64,000 nt of DNA from Kitasatospora aureofaciens (lineage in GTDB: Bacteria; Actinomycetota; Actinomycetes; Streptomycetales; Streptomycetaceae): assembly GCA_000720845.1 (NCBI GenBank), contig JODU01000003.1, positions 248,001 through 312,000 of the forward strand, read 5' to 3'. This document shows positions 1-9,970 of this stretch, piece after piece (positions within the stretch are counted from its first letter, which is position 1; the number at the start of each line of letters is the position of its first letter). The notes beneath the pieces were generated by a model that saw only the letters and a list, made by a program, of their open reading frames with translations, searched no databases and had not been told where the DNA came from. The translations under genes and the position numbers were made by a program.

Positions 1-608
1 AGGGACTCGAACTGGCGCTTGGTGGCCTCGTCGAAGAGTTCCGCCTGCTTGGCGGTGGCGACCTGGCCGGGGGTGAGGACGTTGACGCGGATGCGGCGGT
101 CCTTGAGTTCGTTGAGCCAGACGCGGGCCCAGGCCTGCTGGACGGCCTTGCTGCCGGCGTAGACGCTCCAGCCGGGGAAGGCGCCGAGAGAGGCGTTGGA
201 GCCGGTCATGAGGATGGAGCCGCCGTCGTTGAACAGCGGGAGCGCCTTCTGGACGGTGAACAGGGTGCCGCGGGCATTGAGTCCGAACCAGGTGTCGAAC
301 TGTGCCTCGGTGATCTCGCCGAGCGGGGCGGGTTCGCCGCCGCCCGCACTGGCCCACAGTACGTCGAGGCTGCCCTTCTCCCGCTTGACGGTGTCGTAGA
401 GGCGGTCGAGGTCGTCCAGGTCGGCGGCGTCGCCCTGGACGCCGGTGACGTTGCGGCCGATCTGCTTCACGGCCTCGTCCAGGGCGTCCTGGCGGCGGCC
501 CGTGATGAAGACGTGCGCTCCCTCTTCGACGAACAGCTTCGCGCCTGCCAGCGCCATGCCGGTGGTGCCGCCGGTGATGACCGCGACCTTGCCGTCGAGC
601 TTTCCCAT
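1..608 (-). CDS. SDR family oxidoreductase (3' end outside window)
   Basis: Classical short-chain dehydrogenase/reductase, an NAD(P)-dependent oxidoreductase of unknown substrate. The cofactor motif TGGTTGMA lies at residues 12-19, a catalytic Ser candidate at 137 (MTGSNAS), and the Tyr-x3-Lys pair at Y150/K154 (YAGSK). About 202 residues are visible. The C-terminus runs off the left edge, where an SDR would need roughly 40 more. The ATG at 608 is preceded by GGGAACGACC. The gene is divergent from a TetR regulator, with a palindrome between them, so it is the likely target of that regulator. The family is clear; the substrate cannot be inferred. Confidence 0.9.
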   Translation of the reverse strand, partial: MGKLDGKVAVITGGTTGMALAGAKLFVEEGAHVFITGRRQDALDEAVKQIGRNVTGVQGDAADLDDLDRLYDTVKREKGSLDVLWASAGGGEPAPLGEITEAQFDTWFGLNARGTLFTVQKALPLFNDGGSILMTGSNASLGAFPGWSVYAGSKAVQQAWARVWLNELKDRRIRVNVLTPGQVATAKQAELFDEATKRQFES

Positions 609-656
609 GGTCGTTCCCTTGGGTCGGTGGTGCCGAGTGTGGCCGGGGCGGCAGCG

Positions 657-682
657 TTAAGTACACCGACCCGTGTGCTTAA
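657..682. promoter_or_regulatory. Putative TetR operator in the SDR/TetR divergent promoter
   Basis: Inverted repeat TTAAGTACAC-CGACCC-GTGTGCTTAA: 10-bp arms with one mismatch and a 6-bp spacer. A second left half-site, TTATGTACAC, starts near 709 and lacks a good partner. Size and placement between divergent genes fit a TetR-family operator controlling both. The assignment is inference. Confidence 0.55.
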
Positions 683-744
683 CGTACGGGGCGGGTGGCC
701 GGGGCGCAAGTTATGTACACCGGTCGTTACCGGATTCGGGTACG

Positions 745-1365
745 ATGACTCCCATGACGGAGTTGGAGAAGGGCCCCACGGGCCGCCGCCGCGGCCGGGG
801 CGCTCGCGAGCGCATCCTCGGCGCGTCCCAGCGGCTGTTCCGCGAGCAGGGCATCAACCGCACGGGCATGGACCAGCTCTGCGCGGCGGCAGAGGTGTCC
901 AAGCGCACGGCCTACCAGCACTTCGCCGGCAAGGACGAGCTCGTCGCCGAGTACCTGCGCCGGTTCGACCCCACCGTTCTGTCCGGCGTGTTCGACCGCA
1001 CCGACCTCACACCCCGCGAACGGCTCCTCGCCGCCTTCGACGTCCCCCCCACCACCCCGCTGTGCCCCTACATCGGCGCCGCGGTCGAACTGCACGACCC
1101 CGAGCATCCCGCATCCCGGTACGCACGCGAGTACAAGAGGGCCGTCGCCGCGCGGCTCGCCGACACCGCCCGCGAAGCCGGCGCCGCCGACCCCGAACAG
1201 CTCGGCGAGCAGCTCGCGCTGCTCCTCGACGGCGCCGCGGCCCGCACCCGGGTCCTCGACGCCGACGCCTTCCCCACCGCCGCCGCCATCGCCGCGGTCC
1301 TCATCGACAACGCCGTCCCCGCCGCGGCCGGCGACGAGCGGCGACGGGGCGACGCGTCGAGCTGA
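745..1365 (+). CDS. TetR/AcrR family transcriptional regulator
   Basis: DNA-binding repressor of 206 residues. The N-terminal HTH covers about residues 19-65 (ARERILGASQRLFREQGI, then a recognition region ending in SKRTAYQHFAGKDEL), which is the classic TetR pattern with TAYQHF at the third helix. The C-terminal ligand domain is Ala/Arg rich and otherwise unremarkable. I chose the ATG at 745; ATG 754 is an alternative, and upstream starts would run into the operator palindrome. Divergent from the SDR gene, so it probably represses that gene and itself in response to a substrate of the SDR. Confidence 0.88.
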   Translation: MTPMTELEKGPTGRRRGRGARERILGASQRLFREQGINRTGMDQLCAAAEVSKRTAYQHFAGKDELVAEYLRRFDPTVLSGVFDRTDLTPRERLLAAFDVPPTTPLCPYIGAAVELHDPEHPASRYAREYKRAVAARLADTAREAGAADPEQLGEQLALLLDGAAARTRVLDADAFPTAAAIAAVLIDNAVPAAAGDERRRGDASS

Positions 1366-1720
1366 GCCGGCCCCCGGCCGACGAGCCGGGGAGATCCGAA
1401 ACAGTGGCGCGGGGTGCGAGGTGCTGCTGCGGCTGGACGCGTGCACGCTGCGGACCGACGTCTCGGACAGCCGGGGTGAGCGCCGTCCGACGGTCACGGG
1501 GGCTTCGGAGGCCGAGCACGGAGGCGGACTGCCGCTCGTGGACGCGCCGGCGGACCGGTGGGGCGTGTTCGGCCGCGTACCCGTCGGCACAACGGTCCGC
1601 GCGGAACCGGCTCTGCCGCCGCGTGGAAAAAGGTCGCTCGCGGGCGATGACTTCGCGCGGGGATGAGAGTCTCCTTCACGAACCTTTCCGCCCTACGCCG
1701 ACGACAGGAGACCTTCCCGC
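1366..1720. other. Intergenic stretch without a supported gene
   Basis: About 355 bases between the TetR gene and the next CDS. Open frames exist (for example a GTG start at 1421) but have no recognisable domain, ribosome site or typical coding pattern. An AGGAGA ribosome-binding site lies about 9 bases before the ATG at 1721. No clear terminator hairpin was seen. Confidence 0.5.
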
Positions 1721-2386
1721 ATGACTGATCCGGAGTTGACCGCGGAACGCCGCCGCCAGGCAGGCGTCTGGCCCCTGATCCGTACGGAGCGAGCGGCGCT
1801 GGCTTCCGACCTCGCGGATCTGACCGACGAGCAGTGGGCGACGCCGTCGCTGTGCGCCGGGCTGACGGTGCGCGAGGTACTGGCGCACCTCACCGCGGGG
1901 GCGAGTCTCAACACCGTGCGCTGGCTGGCGGGGGTGATCCGCTGCCGGTTCGACTTCGACAAGCAGGTCGCCGTACGGCTGGCCGAGCAGCTGGGCACGG
2001 ACCCGGCCGAGACCCTCGCGCGATTCAGGGGCGTCGTGCCGAGCACGACCAAGCCGGCCCTGCCCGTCGTCGCCGTGCTGGGCGAGACCCTGGTGCACGG
2101 CGAGGACATACGGCGTCCGCTGGGCATCCGGCACGACTACCCGGTCGACGTCGTCACACGGGTGGCCGAGTACTACCAGGGCTCGGACCTCGTGGTCGTC
2201 GCCAGGAAGCGCATCGTGGGACTGAGGATCGTCGCGGACGACGGCCCCTTCGCGACCGGTTCCGGGCCCCTGGTGTCAGGCCCCACCGTGGCCCTGGTGA
2301 TGGCCATGACCGGACGCGCGACGTACTGCGACGATCTGGAAGGGGACGGGGTGGAAACTCTCCGCGGCCGCTGCGGGACGGCGTGA
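1721..2386 (+). CDS. Maleylpyruvate-isomerase-family (mycothiol-dependent / DinB-like) protein
   Basis: 221-residue protein of the TIGR03083-type family: four-helix DinB-like fold, metal and mycothiol dependent. Visible hallmarks are the N-terminal segment LADLTDEQWATPSLCAGLTV, the helix with VREVLAHLTAG (about residues 49-59), and LVHGEDIRRPLG (about 124-135), which matches the family's HG-x-D motif supplying a metal ligand. In actinomycetes these enzymes use mycothiol in isomerisation or thiol transfer, but most members have no known substrate. Start ATG with an AGGAGA Shine-Dalgarno. It stands alone, with no operon partner suggesting a role. Confidence 0.78.
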   Translation: MTDPELTAERRRQAGVWPLIRTERAALASDLADLTDEQWATPSLCAGLTVREVLAHLTAGASLNTVRWLAGVIRCRFDFDKQVAVRLAEQLGTDPAETLARFRGVVPSTTKPALPVVAVLGETLVHGEDIRRPLGIRHDYPVDVVTRVAEYYQGSDLVVVARKRIVGLRIVADDGPFATGSGPLVSGPTVALVMAMTGRATYCDDLEGDGVETLRGRCGTA

Positions 2387-2451
2387 GGTCCGCCGGGCCG
2401 GCCGAGGCGCCGTCGTTTCTTCACGCTCGGGCGCGTCCATATGCTCGTCCC

Positions 2452-3366
2452 ATGCTCACCGAAGTCACCGCCACCCGCTACGTCGAGCCCCTGCGCTCCG
2501 GCGGCTCCGTGCCCGCCGTGGTCGAGGCCGACGATCTCGGCACCTACGTCCTGAAGTTCACCGGCTCCGCGCAGGGCCGCAAGGCGCTGGTAGCCGAGGT
2601 GGTCGTCGGGGAGCTGGCCCGGGAGCTGGGGCTGCGGGTGCCGGAGCTGGTGCTCGCGCACTTCGATCCGGCGATCGCCGAAGCCGAGCCGCACCAGGAG
2701 GTGCGGGACCTGCTGCACGCCAGCGCGGGGCTCAACCTCGGCATGGACTACCTGTCGGGCGGCGCCGACTTCACGCCCGAGCTGGCCGAGGTGTTCCCGG
2801 TGGACGCGCGGGAGGCGGGGCGCGTGGTGTGGCTGGACGCCCTCACGGTGAACGTCGACCGGACGGTGCACAGCTCCAACCTCATGGTCTGGCCCACCCT
2901 GGGCACCGCACCCCCGCGCCTGTGGCTGATCGACCACGGCGCGGCCCTCGTCTTCCACCACCGCTGGGGCGCCTCCCCGCCCGAGAAGGCGTACGACTTC
3001 CGCCACCACGCCCTCGGCCATTACACGCCCGACGTCCCGGCCGCCGACGCCGAGCTGGCGCCGAAGGTGACGGAGGAGCTGCTGCGCGAGGTGGTGGGCC
3101 GGGTGCCCGAGGCGTGGCTGACCTGCGAGGGCGACCTCGACACGGCGGAGAAGGTGCGCGCCGCCTACGTGGACTACCTCCACGCGCGCGTACGGGCCTC
3201 CCGGCAGTGGCTGCCCACCGGCTTCCCGAGCCGCGAGGAGCTGGCCGCCGAGAACGCCGCCCGCGCGGCGCGCACGCAGCGGGGCCGCCCCGACTGGCTC
3301 AAGCGGGTCCCGGACCTGCACGGCAAGCCGCCCGCCGAGCAGGACTGGTCCGTGCACCTGGGCTGA
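2452..3366 (+). CDS. HipA-like kinase family protein
   Basis: 304-residue protein of the stand-alone HipA-like C-terminal (PI3/4-kinase fold) type common in Streptomyces. Residues about 1-60 contain YVLKFTGSAQGRKALVAEVV, with a candidate ATP-binding Lys. WLDALTVNVDRTVHSSNLM (about 129-147) resembles the catalytic-loop region (D-x3-N-x-DR-x3-N), and LWLIDHGAALVF (about 159-170) supplies the metal-binding Asp of a DHG motif. No HipB-like antitoxin gene lies beside it, so a toxin-antitoxin role is not supported. ATG 2452 was chosen because longer upstream extensions overlap the previous gene. Confidence 0.72.
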   Translation: MLTEVTATRYVEPLRSGGSVPAVVEADDLGTYVLKFTGSAQGRKALVAEVVVGELARELGLRVPELVLAHFDPAIAEAEPHQEVRDLLHASAGLNLGMDYLSGGADFTPELAEVFPVDAREAGRVVWLDALTVNVDRTVHSSNLMVWPTLGTAPPRLWLIDHGAALVFHHRWGASPPEKAYDFRHHALGHYTPDVPAADAELAPKVTEELLREVVGRVPEAWLTCEGDLDTAEKVRAAYVDYLHARVRASRQWLPTGFPSREELAAENAARAARTQRGRPDWLKRVPDLHGKPPAEQDWSVHLG

Positions 3367-3374
3367 CCCACGCC

Positions 3375-3411
3375 CGCGCCCCCGGTGCCGTGCTTCGGCT
3401 CCGGGGGCGCG
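3375..3411. terminator. Bidirectional terminator between convergent genes
   Basis: Perfect 11-bp inverted repeat CGCGCCCCCGG / CCGGGGGCGCG with a 15-base loop that itself contains GCCG...CGGC. It sits between the HipA-like gene (ends 3366) and aceB on the other strand (ends 3434). No U-tract, as is usual in Streptomyces. Confidence 0.7.
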
Positions 3412-3433
3412 GACTCGTCGAGCGGGTGCGGCG

Positions 3434-5056
<1,623 letters not shown>

Positions 5057-5175
5057 GAGCTGTCACTTCCTTCAGCGGTGGCACCGGGTGCCAGAGGGTG
5101 CGTAGGGGGCATTACGCACTCGCCGTGCAGCGGAGTGCTTCTGGTCAGTGGATAGTAGTTTCCTCATCGTGGAAC

Positions 5176-5192
5176 TTCAATGGTTTGTTGAT
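5176..5192. promoter_or_regulatory. AllR-like operator upstream of aceB
   Basis: Read on the gene's strand it is ATCAACAAACCATTGAA, an imperfect inverted repeat (TCAA-9-TTGA), about 120 bp before the aceB start. It matches 13 of 17 positions of the perfect palindrome TTCAACAGAACGTTGAA upstream of allB (7373-7389), with the same spacing. A second symmetric element (TTCC-7-GGAA) lies just beside it. Binding by the IclR-type regulator at 6356-7168 is inferred. Confidence 0.55.
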
Positions 5193-5240
5193 GTCGAGAT
5201 TCTCCGGGTCGAGGGAAGGTGGCGCTCGGTGCCACCTCCC

Positions 5241-5864
5241 TCACTCAAGGTGGACCAGGTCCGCCGGGGTGTCGATGTCGTACGGCCGTGCCACGTCCCC
5301 GCACTCGACGAGCGCGATCTGTGTCTCGTGTTCCCTCAGATAGGCGCGGGCACCCCGGTCGCCGGTGGCGGTCGCCGTGATCCCCGCCCAATGCGCGGCG
5401 CCGAGCAGCACGGGATGCCCGCGCACGCCCGCGTACGCCGCCGAGGCCAGTGACGTCTCGTCCCGGTATCCGGCGCGCACCCGGGCCACCGCCTCCGCGC
5501 CGATGCCGGGCTGGTCCACCAGGCAGACCAGCGCGGCCCGGGCCCCGGTCCCCGCCAGTGAGCCGAGCCCGGCCCGCAGCGACGACCCCATGCCCTGCTC
5601 CCAGTCGGGGTTGTCCACGAGAACGCAGCCGTCGAGCGCCGCTCGCGCGCGTACGTCGTCGGCGCGCGCCCCCAGGACGACGTGTACGCGGGTGCAGCCG
5701 GCCGCGCGCAATGTGTCGACCGCGTGTTCGACGAGCGGGTGTCCGTGATGTTCGAGCAGCGCCTTGGGGCGGCCGCCGAGCCGTCGGCCGCCCCCGGCGG
5801 CCAGCAGCAGCCCCGCCACCCGGCCGCCCACCTGGTCTTCTGCCGGTCCCTCGTGGTCTCTCAT
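5241..5864 (-). CDS. MobA-like NTP transferase (molybdenum-cofactor cytidylyltransferase MocA type)
   Basis: 207-residue nucleotidyltransferase. The GT-A signature GLLLAAGGGRRLGGRPKALL sits near residues 18-37 (LAAG-x-GxR-xG-xPK), followed by NPDWEQGMGSSLRAGL (about 85-100) and CLVDQPGI (metal-binding Asp, about 115-122), the pattern of MocA/MobA cytidylyl- or guanylyltransferases that finish molybdenum cofactors. In purine-catabolic loci such enzymes often serve xanthine dehydrogenase maturation, which suits the allantoin neighbourhood, but no xanthine dehydrogenase is in the window. The product could also be a general sugar-phosphate nucleotidyltransferase; the short length and QGMGSS motif favour MocA. 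Confidence 0.82.
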   Translation of the reverse strand: MRDHEGPAEDQVGGRVAGLLLAAGGGRRLGGRPKALLEHHGHPLVEHAVDTLRAAGCTRVHVVLGARADDVRARAALDGCVLVDNPDWEQGMGSSLRAGLGSLAGTGARAALVCLVDQPGIGAEAVARVRAGYRDETSLASAAYAGVRGHPVLLGAAHWAGITATATGDRGARAYLREHETQIALVECGDVARPYDIDTPADLVHLE

Positions 5865-6018
5865 GCCCCCTGCATACCTGACCGCCCGCCAAACACCTGG
5901 GCGTGCGCGGGGTTTCCGGGCACTTTCCGAAGACTGAATTTCGGTCTGTGCGGTGGCGCGCGTGGCGCGGGGTGGCGTTTACTGGCCCGCGCACAACGGG
6001 GTGCGAGGGGGAGGGGCT

Positions 6019-6333
6019 GTGTTGCGGAGCTTGGGGCAAAGGCACGTGACCGTCGGCGACGAGGACGTCAGGGTGGTGGCGCTGCGGACCGCCGTGTCCC
6101 GGCTGCGCCGTCAACTCGCCCTGCTGCCCGCCGACTTCCCGGACCGCGCGATCGCGGAGGACGAGTTGGCCGACCTCGCCGCCATGGCGGGCCACGGCGT
6201 GCCGGAGGCGCCACGGCTGCGCCGCTCCCTGCTGCTGATAGCCGGCGCGATCGGCTCCGTCAGCGCCCTGGGGCCGGGGCTGACGGAGGTCCGGCACGCG
6301 GTGGAACTGTTCGGGGACCCGCCGCGCCGCTGA
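6019..6333 (+). CDS. DUF5955-family small protein
   Basis: 104-residue actinobacterial protein of unknown function. It is mostly helical, with LRTAVSRLRRQLALLPAD and an acidic central helix, then a short hydrophobic stretch (LLLIAGAIGSVSALGPGL) near residues 70-87 that may be a buried helix rather than a membrane segment. I chose GTG 6019 because GAGGGG lies 3-8 bases before it; the longer upstream frame lacks a ribosome site. Divergent from the MobA-like gene and convergent with the IclR regulator. The function is not known. Confidence 0.7.
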   Translation: MLRSLGQRHVTVGDEDVRVVALRTAVSRLRRQLALLPADFPDRAIAEDELADLAAMAGHGVPEAPRLRRSLLLIAGAIGSVSALGPGLTEVRHAVELFGDPPRR

Positions 6334-6355
6334 GTCCCCTGCCCGGCAAAATGCC

Positions 6356-7168
6356 TCAGGCGGCGGGGGTGCCGTTGGAGCCGTTCGAGTTCAGCAGGGA
6401 CTGGGACAGCTCCGCCGCCACCTGCTGGAGCAGGGGCACGATCCGGTCGGTCGCGGCCTCGGTGACGCGGCCCGCGGGGCCGGAGATCGAGATGGCCGCG
6501 GCGGTGGGGGAGTCCGGCACCGAGACGGCCAGGCAGCGGACGCCGATCTCCTGCTCGTTGTCGTCGATCGCGTAACCCTGGCGCCGCACGTCCTCCAGCG
6601 CCGCGATGAAGCCGTCCGGCGTGGTGATCGTCTTGTCGGTCGCGGCCGGCATGCCGGTACGGCTCAGCAGGGCCCGCACCTCGTCCGCCGGGAAGCTCGC
6701 CAGCAGCGCCTTGCCGACGCCCGTCGAGTGCGGCAGGACACGCCGGCCGACCTCGGTGAACATGCGCATCGAGTGCTTGGACGGCACCTGGGCGACGTAC
6801 ACGATCTCGTCCCCGTCGAGCAGGGCCATGTTCGCCGTCTCGCCGGTCTCCTCGACCAGGCGGGCCAGGTGCGGGCGGGCCCACGTGCCGAGCAGTCGGG
6901 AGGCGGACTCGCCGAGGCGGATCAGGCGGGGGCCGAGCGCGTAGCGCCGGTTGGGCTGCTGGCGCACGTATCCGCAGGCCACGAGGGTGCGCATCAGGCG
7001 GTGGATGGTCGGCAGCGGCAGTCCGCTGCTCGCCGAGAGCTCGCTCAGGCCGACCTCGCCCCCCGCGTCCGCCATCCGTTCGAGCAGGTCGAAGGCGCGC
7101 TCCAGGGACTGGACGCCTCCGGTGGCGGACCTGGCGGAGTCGGTGGTGCTGGCGCTGGACGTCGGCAC
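6356..7168 (-). CDS. allR: IclR family transcriptional regulator, AllR type
   Basis: 270 residues: a winged HTH at about 18-78 (SLERAFDLLERMADAGGEVG, then ELSASSGLPLPTIHRLMRTL) and a C-terminal GAF-like IclR effector domain (VAQVPSKHSMRMFTEVGRR; PHSTGVGKALLASFP). IclR repressors of this subgroup respond to allantoin or glyoxylate. Position immediately upstream of, and divergent to, allantoinase, and the TTCAA-7-TTGAA boxes before allB and aceB, point to control of allantoin use. From memory the S. coelicolor orthologue (SCO6246) was characterised as AllR. The effector is inferred. Confidence 0.85.
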   Translation of the reverse strand: MPTSSASTTDSARSATGGVQSLERAFDLLERMADAGGEVGLSELSASSGLPLPTIHRLMRTLVACGYVRQQPNRRYALGPRLIRLGESASRLLGTWARPHLARLVEETGETANMALLDGDEIVYVAQVPSKHSMRMFTEVGRRVLPHSTGVGKALLASFPADEVRALLSRTGMPAATDKTITTPDGFIAALEDVRRQGYAIDDNEQEIGVRCLAVSVPDSPTAAAISISGPAGRVTEAATDRIVPLLQQVAAELSQSLLNSNGSNGTPAA

Positions 7169-7236
7169 GGCACGTTCCTTTCGGGGCTGGCGGGAGGAAA
7201 GAAGCGTACCCGGCGGCCGGTTGACTACCGGCTTGT

Positions 7237-7272
7237 ACGTAGCTACGTTCTGCTTGCTGGAATTCTAATTCC
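7237..7272. promoter_or_regulatory. Two palindromes in the allR-side promoter region
   Basis: ACGTAGCTACGT (7237-7248) is a perfect 12-bp palindrome, and GGAAT-TCTA-ATTCC (7259-7272) is a perfect inverted repeat. Both lie 70-105 bp upstream of the allR start. They differ from the TTCAAC-type box closer to allB, so they may be a second operator or autoregulatory site. This is AT-rich for this genome, as promoters usually are. Confidence 0.45.
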
Positions 7273-7372
7273 GCTTTGTGGAAACGTCCAGGGCTGAGCC
7301 GTGGGCATGCCCGCACAAAGGGTGCCTCTTGACGGCACGGAAGCGGGAATGAAGACTCCTTCGACAGGAGAC

Positions 7373-7389
7373 TTCAACAGAACGTTGAA
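7373..7389. promoter_or_regulatory. AllR-type operator upstream of allB
   Basis: Perfect palindrome TTCAAC-AGAAC-GTTGAA, 30 bp before the allB start and just ahead of its ribosome site (AGAAAGAGGGG, 7404-7413). The position suits repression by blocking transcription. A related box lies before aceB at 5176-5192. Confidence 0.65.
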
Positions 7390-7419
7390 AAAACTCGGCG
7401 GCAGAAAGAGGGGTTTCGG

Positions 7420-8757
7420 GTGTCCGGAGCTGAACTGGTGCTGCGCTCGACGCGCGTCATCACCCCCGAGGGGACACGCGCCGCGTCGATCGCGGTGACC
7501 GGCGAGAAGATCACGGCGGTCCTGCCGTACGACGCCCCCGTCCCGGACGGCGCCCGGCTGGAGGACGTCGGCGACCACGTCGTGCTGCCCGGCCTGGTCG
7601 ACACCCACGTGCACGTGAACGACCCCGGCCGCACCGAGTGGGAGGGCTTCTGGACCGCCACCCGCGCCGCGGCCGCCGGCGGCATCACCACCCTCGTCGA
7701 CATGCCGCTCAACTCCATCCCGCCCACCACCACGGTCGACAACCTGCGCACCAAGCGCGAGGTCGCCGCCGACAAGGCGCACATCGACGTCGGCTTCTGG
7801 GGCGGCGCCCTGCCGGACAACGTCAAGGACCTGCGTCCCCTGCACGAGGCCGGGGTCTTCGGCTTCAAGGCGTTCCTGTCGCCGTCGGGCGTGGACGAGT
7901 TCCCGCACCTCGACCAGGAGCAGCTCGCCCGGTCCCTGGCGGAGATCGCCGCCTTCGACGGCCTGCTGATCGTGCACGCCGAGGACCCGCACCACCTGGC
8001 CGCGGCCCCGCAGCAGGGCGGCCCCAAGTACACCCACTTCCTTGCCAGCCGCCCGCGCGACGCCGAGGACACCGCGATCGCGACCCTGCTCGCGCAGGCC
8101 AAGCGGTTCAACGCGCGCGTGCACGTGCTGCACCTGTCCTCCAGCGACGCCCTGCCGCTGATCGCCGAGGCCCGCGCCGACGGCGTCAAGGTGACGGTCG
8201 AGACCTGTCCGCACTACCTCACGCTCACCGCCGAGGAAGTGCCGGACGGCGCCAGCGAGTTCAAGTGCTGCCCGCCGATCCGCGAGGCCGCCAACCAGGA
8301 CCTGCTCTGGCAGGCGCTGGCGGACGGCACGATCGACTGCGTGGTCACCGACCACTCCCCGTCCACCGCCGACCTCAAGACCGACGACTTCGCCACCGCC
8401 TGGGGCGGCATCGCGGGCCTCCAGCTCAGCCTGCCGGCCATGTGGACCGCAGCCCGCGGGCGGGGCCTCGGCCTGGAGGACATCGTGCGCTGGATGTCGG
8501 CGCGCACGGCCGCCCTGGTGGGGCTCGACGCGCGCAAGGGCGCCATCGCGCCGGGCCACGACGCGGACTTCGCCGTCCTCGCCCCCGACGAGGCCTTCAC
8601 CGTCGACCCGGCCGCCCTCCAGCACCGCAACCGCGTCACCGCGTACGCGGGCAAGACCCTGTACGGCGTCGTGAAGTCCACCTGGCTGCGCGGCGAGCGC
8701 ATCGTGGCGGACGGCGCGTTCACCGACCCGAAGGGACAGCTCCTCGACCGGGCCTGA
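7420..8757 (+). CDS. allB: Allantoinase
   Basis: Zn-dependent cyclic amidohydrolase that opens allantoin to allantoate. 445 residues, normal for the family. Metal ligands are visible: HVH at 63/65 in DTHVHVNDPG, a carboxylated Lys candidate K150 (GVFGFKAFLSPSG), H186 (HAEDP), H238 (HLSS) and D311 (VVTDHSPS). SEFKCCPPIR (279-288) is typical of allantoinase rather than dihydropyrimidinase or dihydroorotase. GTG start with an AGAAAGAGGGG ribosome site. Followed 61 bp later by allantoicase, probably one transcript under the TTCAAC-type operator. Confidence 0.96.
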   Translation: MSGAELVLRSTRVITPEGTRAASIAVTGEKITAVLPYDAPVPDGARLEDVGDHVVLPGLVDTHVHVNDPGRTEWEGFWTATRAAAAGGITTLVDMPLNSIPPTTTVDNLRTKREVAADKAHIDVGFWGGALPDNVKDLRPLHEAGVFGFKAFLSPSGVDEFPHLDQEQLARSLAEIAAFDGLLIVHAEDPHHLAAAPQQGGPKYTHFLASRPRDAEDTAIATLLAQAKRFNARVHVLHLSSSDALPLIAEARADGVKVTVETCPHYLTLTAEEVPDGASEFKCCPPIREAANQDLLWQALADGTIDCVVTDHSPSTADLKTDDFATAWGGIAGLQLSLPAMWTAARGRGLGLEDIVRWMSARTAALVGLDARKGAIAPGHDADFAVLAPDEAFTVDPAALQHRNRVTAYAGKTLYGVVKSTWLRGERIVADGAFTDPKGQLLDRA

Positions 8758-8818
8758 CGCCCCGGACCCCCTGAACCCAGTCCATCCCGAACGGCCCCGA
8801 AAGGAACACCTGATCACC

Positions 8819-9949
8819 GTGACGGCCCAGCAGAACCCCTCGTTGGCCAGCTTCACCGGAGACGCGAACCCCTACGGAGGCGGCGACCCGTACGCGGACT
8901 ACCGCACCGCCGACCTTCCCTTCACCCAGTACGCCAACCTTGCCGACCGGCAGCTCGGCGCGGGTGTCGTCGCCGCCAACGACGAGTTCTTCGCCCAGCG
9001 CGAGAACCTGCTGGTGCCCGAGCCCGCCGAGTTCGACCCCGAGCACTTCGGGCACAAGGGCAAGGTCATGGACGGCTGGGAGACCCGCCGGCGCCGCGGT
9101 GCCTCGGCCGAGCACCCCTGGCCCACCGAGGACGACCACGACTGGGCGCTGATCCGCCTCGGCGCCCCCGGCGTGATCCGCGGCATCGTCGTCGACACCG
9201 CCCACTTCCGCGGCAACTACCCGCAGGCCGTCTCCGTCGAGGGCGCCTCGGTCGCGGGCTCGCCCTCCCCGGAGGAGCTGCTCGCGGACGACGTGAAGTG
9301 GACGACCCTCGTCCCGCGCACCGCGGTCGGCGGCCACGCGGCCAACGGCTTCGCCGTCTCGGCCGAGCAGCGCTTCACCCACCTGCGCCTCAAGCAGCAC
9401 CCCGACGGCGGGATCGCCCGCCTGCGCGTGTACGGCGAGGTCGTCCCGGACCCCGCCTGGCTCACCGCCCTCGGCACCTTCGACGTGGTCGCCCTGGAGA
9501 ACGGCGGCCAGGTCGAGGACGCCTCCAACCTCTTCTACTCGCCGGCCACCAACACCATCCAGCCGGGCCGCTCCCGCAAGATGGACGACGGCTGGGAGAC
9601 CCGCCGCCGCCGCGACCGGGGCAACGACTGGATCCAGTACCGCCTGGTGGACCGCGCCCGGATCCGCGCGATCGAGATCGACACGGCGTACCTGAAGGGC
9701 AACTCGGCCGGCTGGGCGTCCGTCTCCGTCAAGGACGGCGAGGCGGGCGAGTGGCGCGAGGTGCTCCCGCGCACCCGGATGCAGCCCGACACCAACCACC
9801 GCTTCGTCCTGCCGGAGGCGGCCGTCGGCACCCACGCGCGCGTGGACATCTTCCCCGACGGCGGCATCTCCCGGCTGCGCCTGTTCGGCTCCCTGACCGA
9901 GGACGGCGCCGCCCACCTCGCCGCCCGCCACCAGGAACTGGGCGGCTGA
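8819..9949 (+). CDS. alc: Allantoicase
   Basis: Allantoate amidinohydrolase giving ureidoglycolate and urea. 376 residues built from two homologous jelly-roll halves: KVMDGWETRRRRG at about 82-94 recurs as RKMDDGWETRRRRD at about 258-271, and HPDGGIARLRVYGEV recurs as FPDGGISRLRLFGSL near the C-terminus. GTG start. Second gene of the allB transcript. With allantoinase it makes ureidoglycolate, the precursor of glyoxylate that malate synthase can use. No ureidoglycolate lyase gene is present in the window. Confidence 0.96.
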   Translation: MTAQQNPSLASFTGDANPYGGGDPYADYRTADLPFTQYANLADRQLGAGVVAANDEFFAQRENLLVPEPAEFDPEHFGHKGKVMDGWETRRRRGASAEHPWPTEDDHDWALIRLGAPGVIRGIVVDTAHFRGNYPQAVSVEGASVAGSPSPEELLADDVKWTTLVPRTAVGGHAANGFAVSAEQRFTHLRLKQHPDGGIARLRVYGEVVPDPAWLTALGTFDVVALENGGQVEDASNLFYSPATNTIQPGRSRKMDDGWETRRRRDRGNDWIQYRLVDRARIRAIEIDTAYLKGNSAGWASVSVKDGEAGEWREVLPRTRMQPDTNHRFVLPEAAVGTHARVDIFPDGGISRLRLFGSLTEDGAAHLAARHQELGG

Positions 9950-9970
9950 CCCCGCCGCCCGGTCAGGACC

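Noticed and set aside
1421..1666. Possible 81-residue gene in the gap after the TetR gene
   Set aside because: No ribosome site, no recognisable domain and no coding-like composition.
513..1724. A 403-residue open frame on the plus strand
   Set aside because: Arg/Pro-rich translation typical of an off-frame shadow in GC-rich DNA; it overlaps the SDR promoter and the TetR gene, which have clear domains.
2452..3366. HipBA toxin-antitoxin module
   Set aside because: The HipA-like protein stands alone; no HipB-type HTH gene is next to it, and this subfamily is common as a lone gene.
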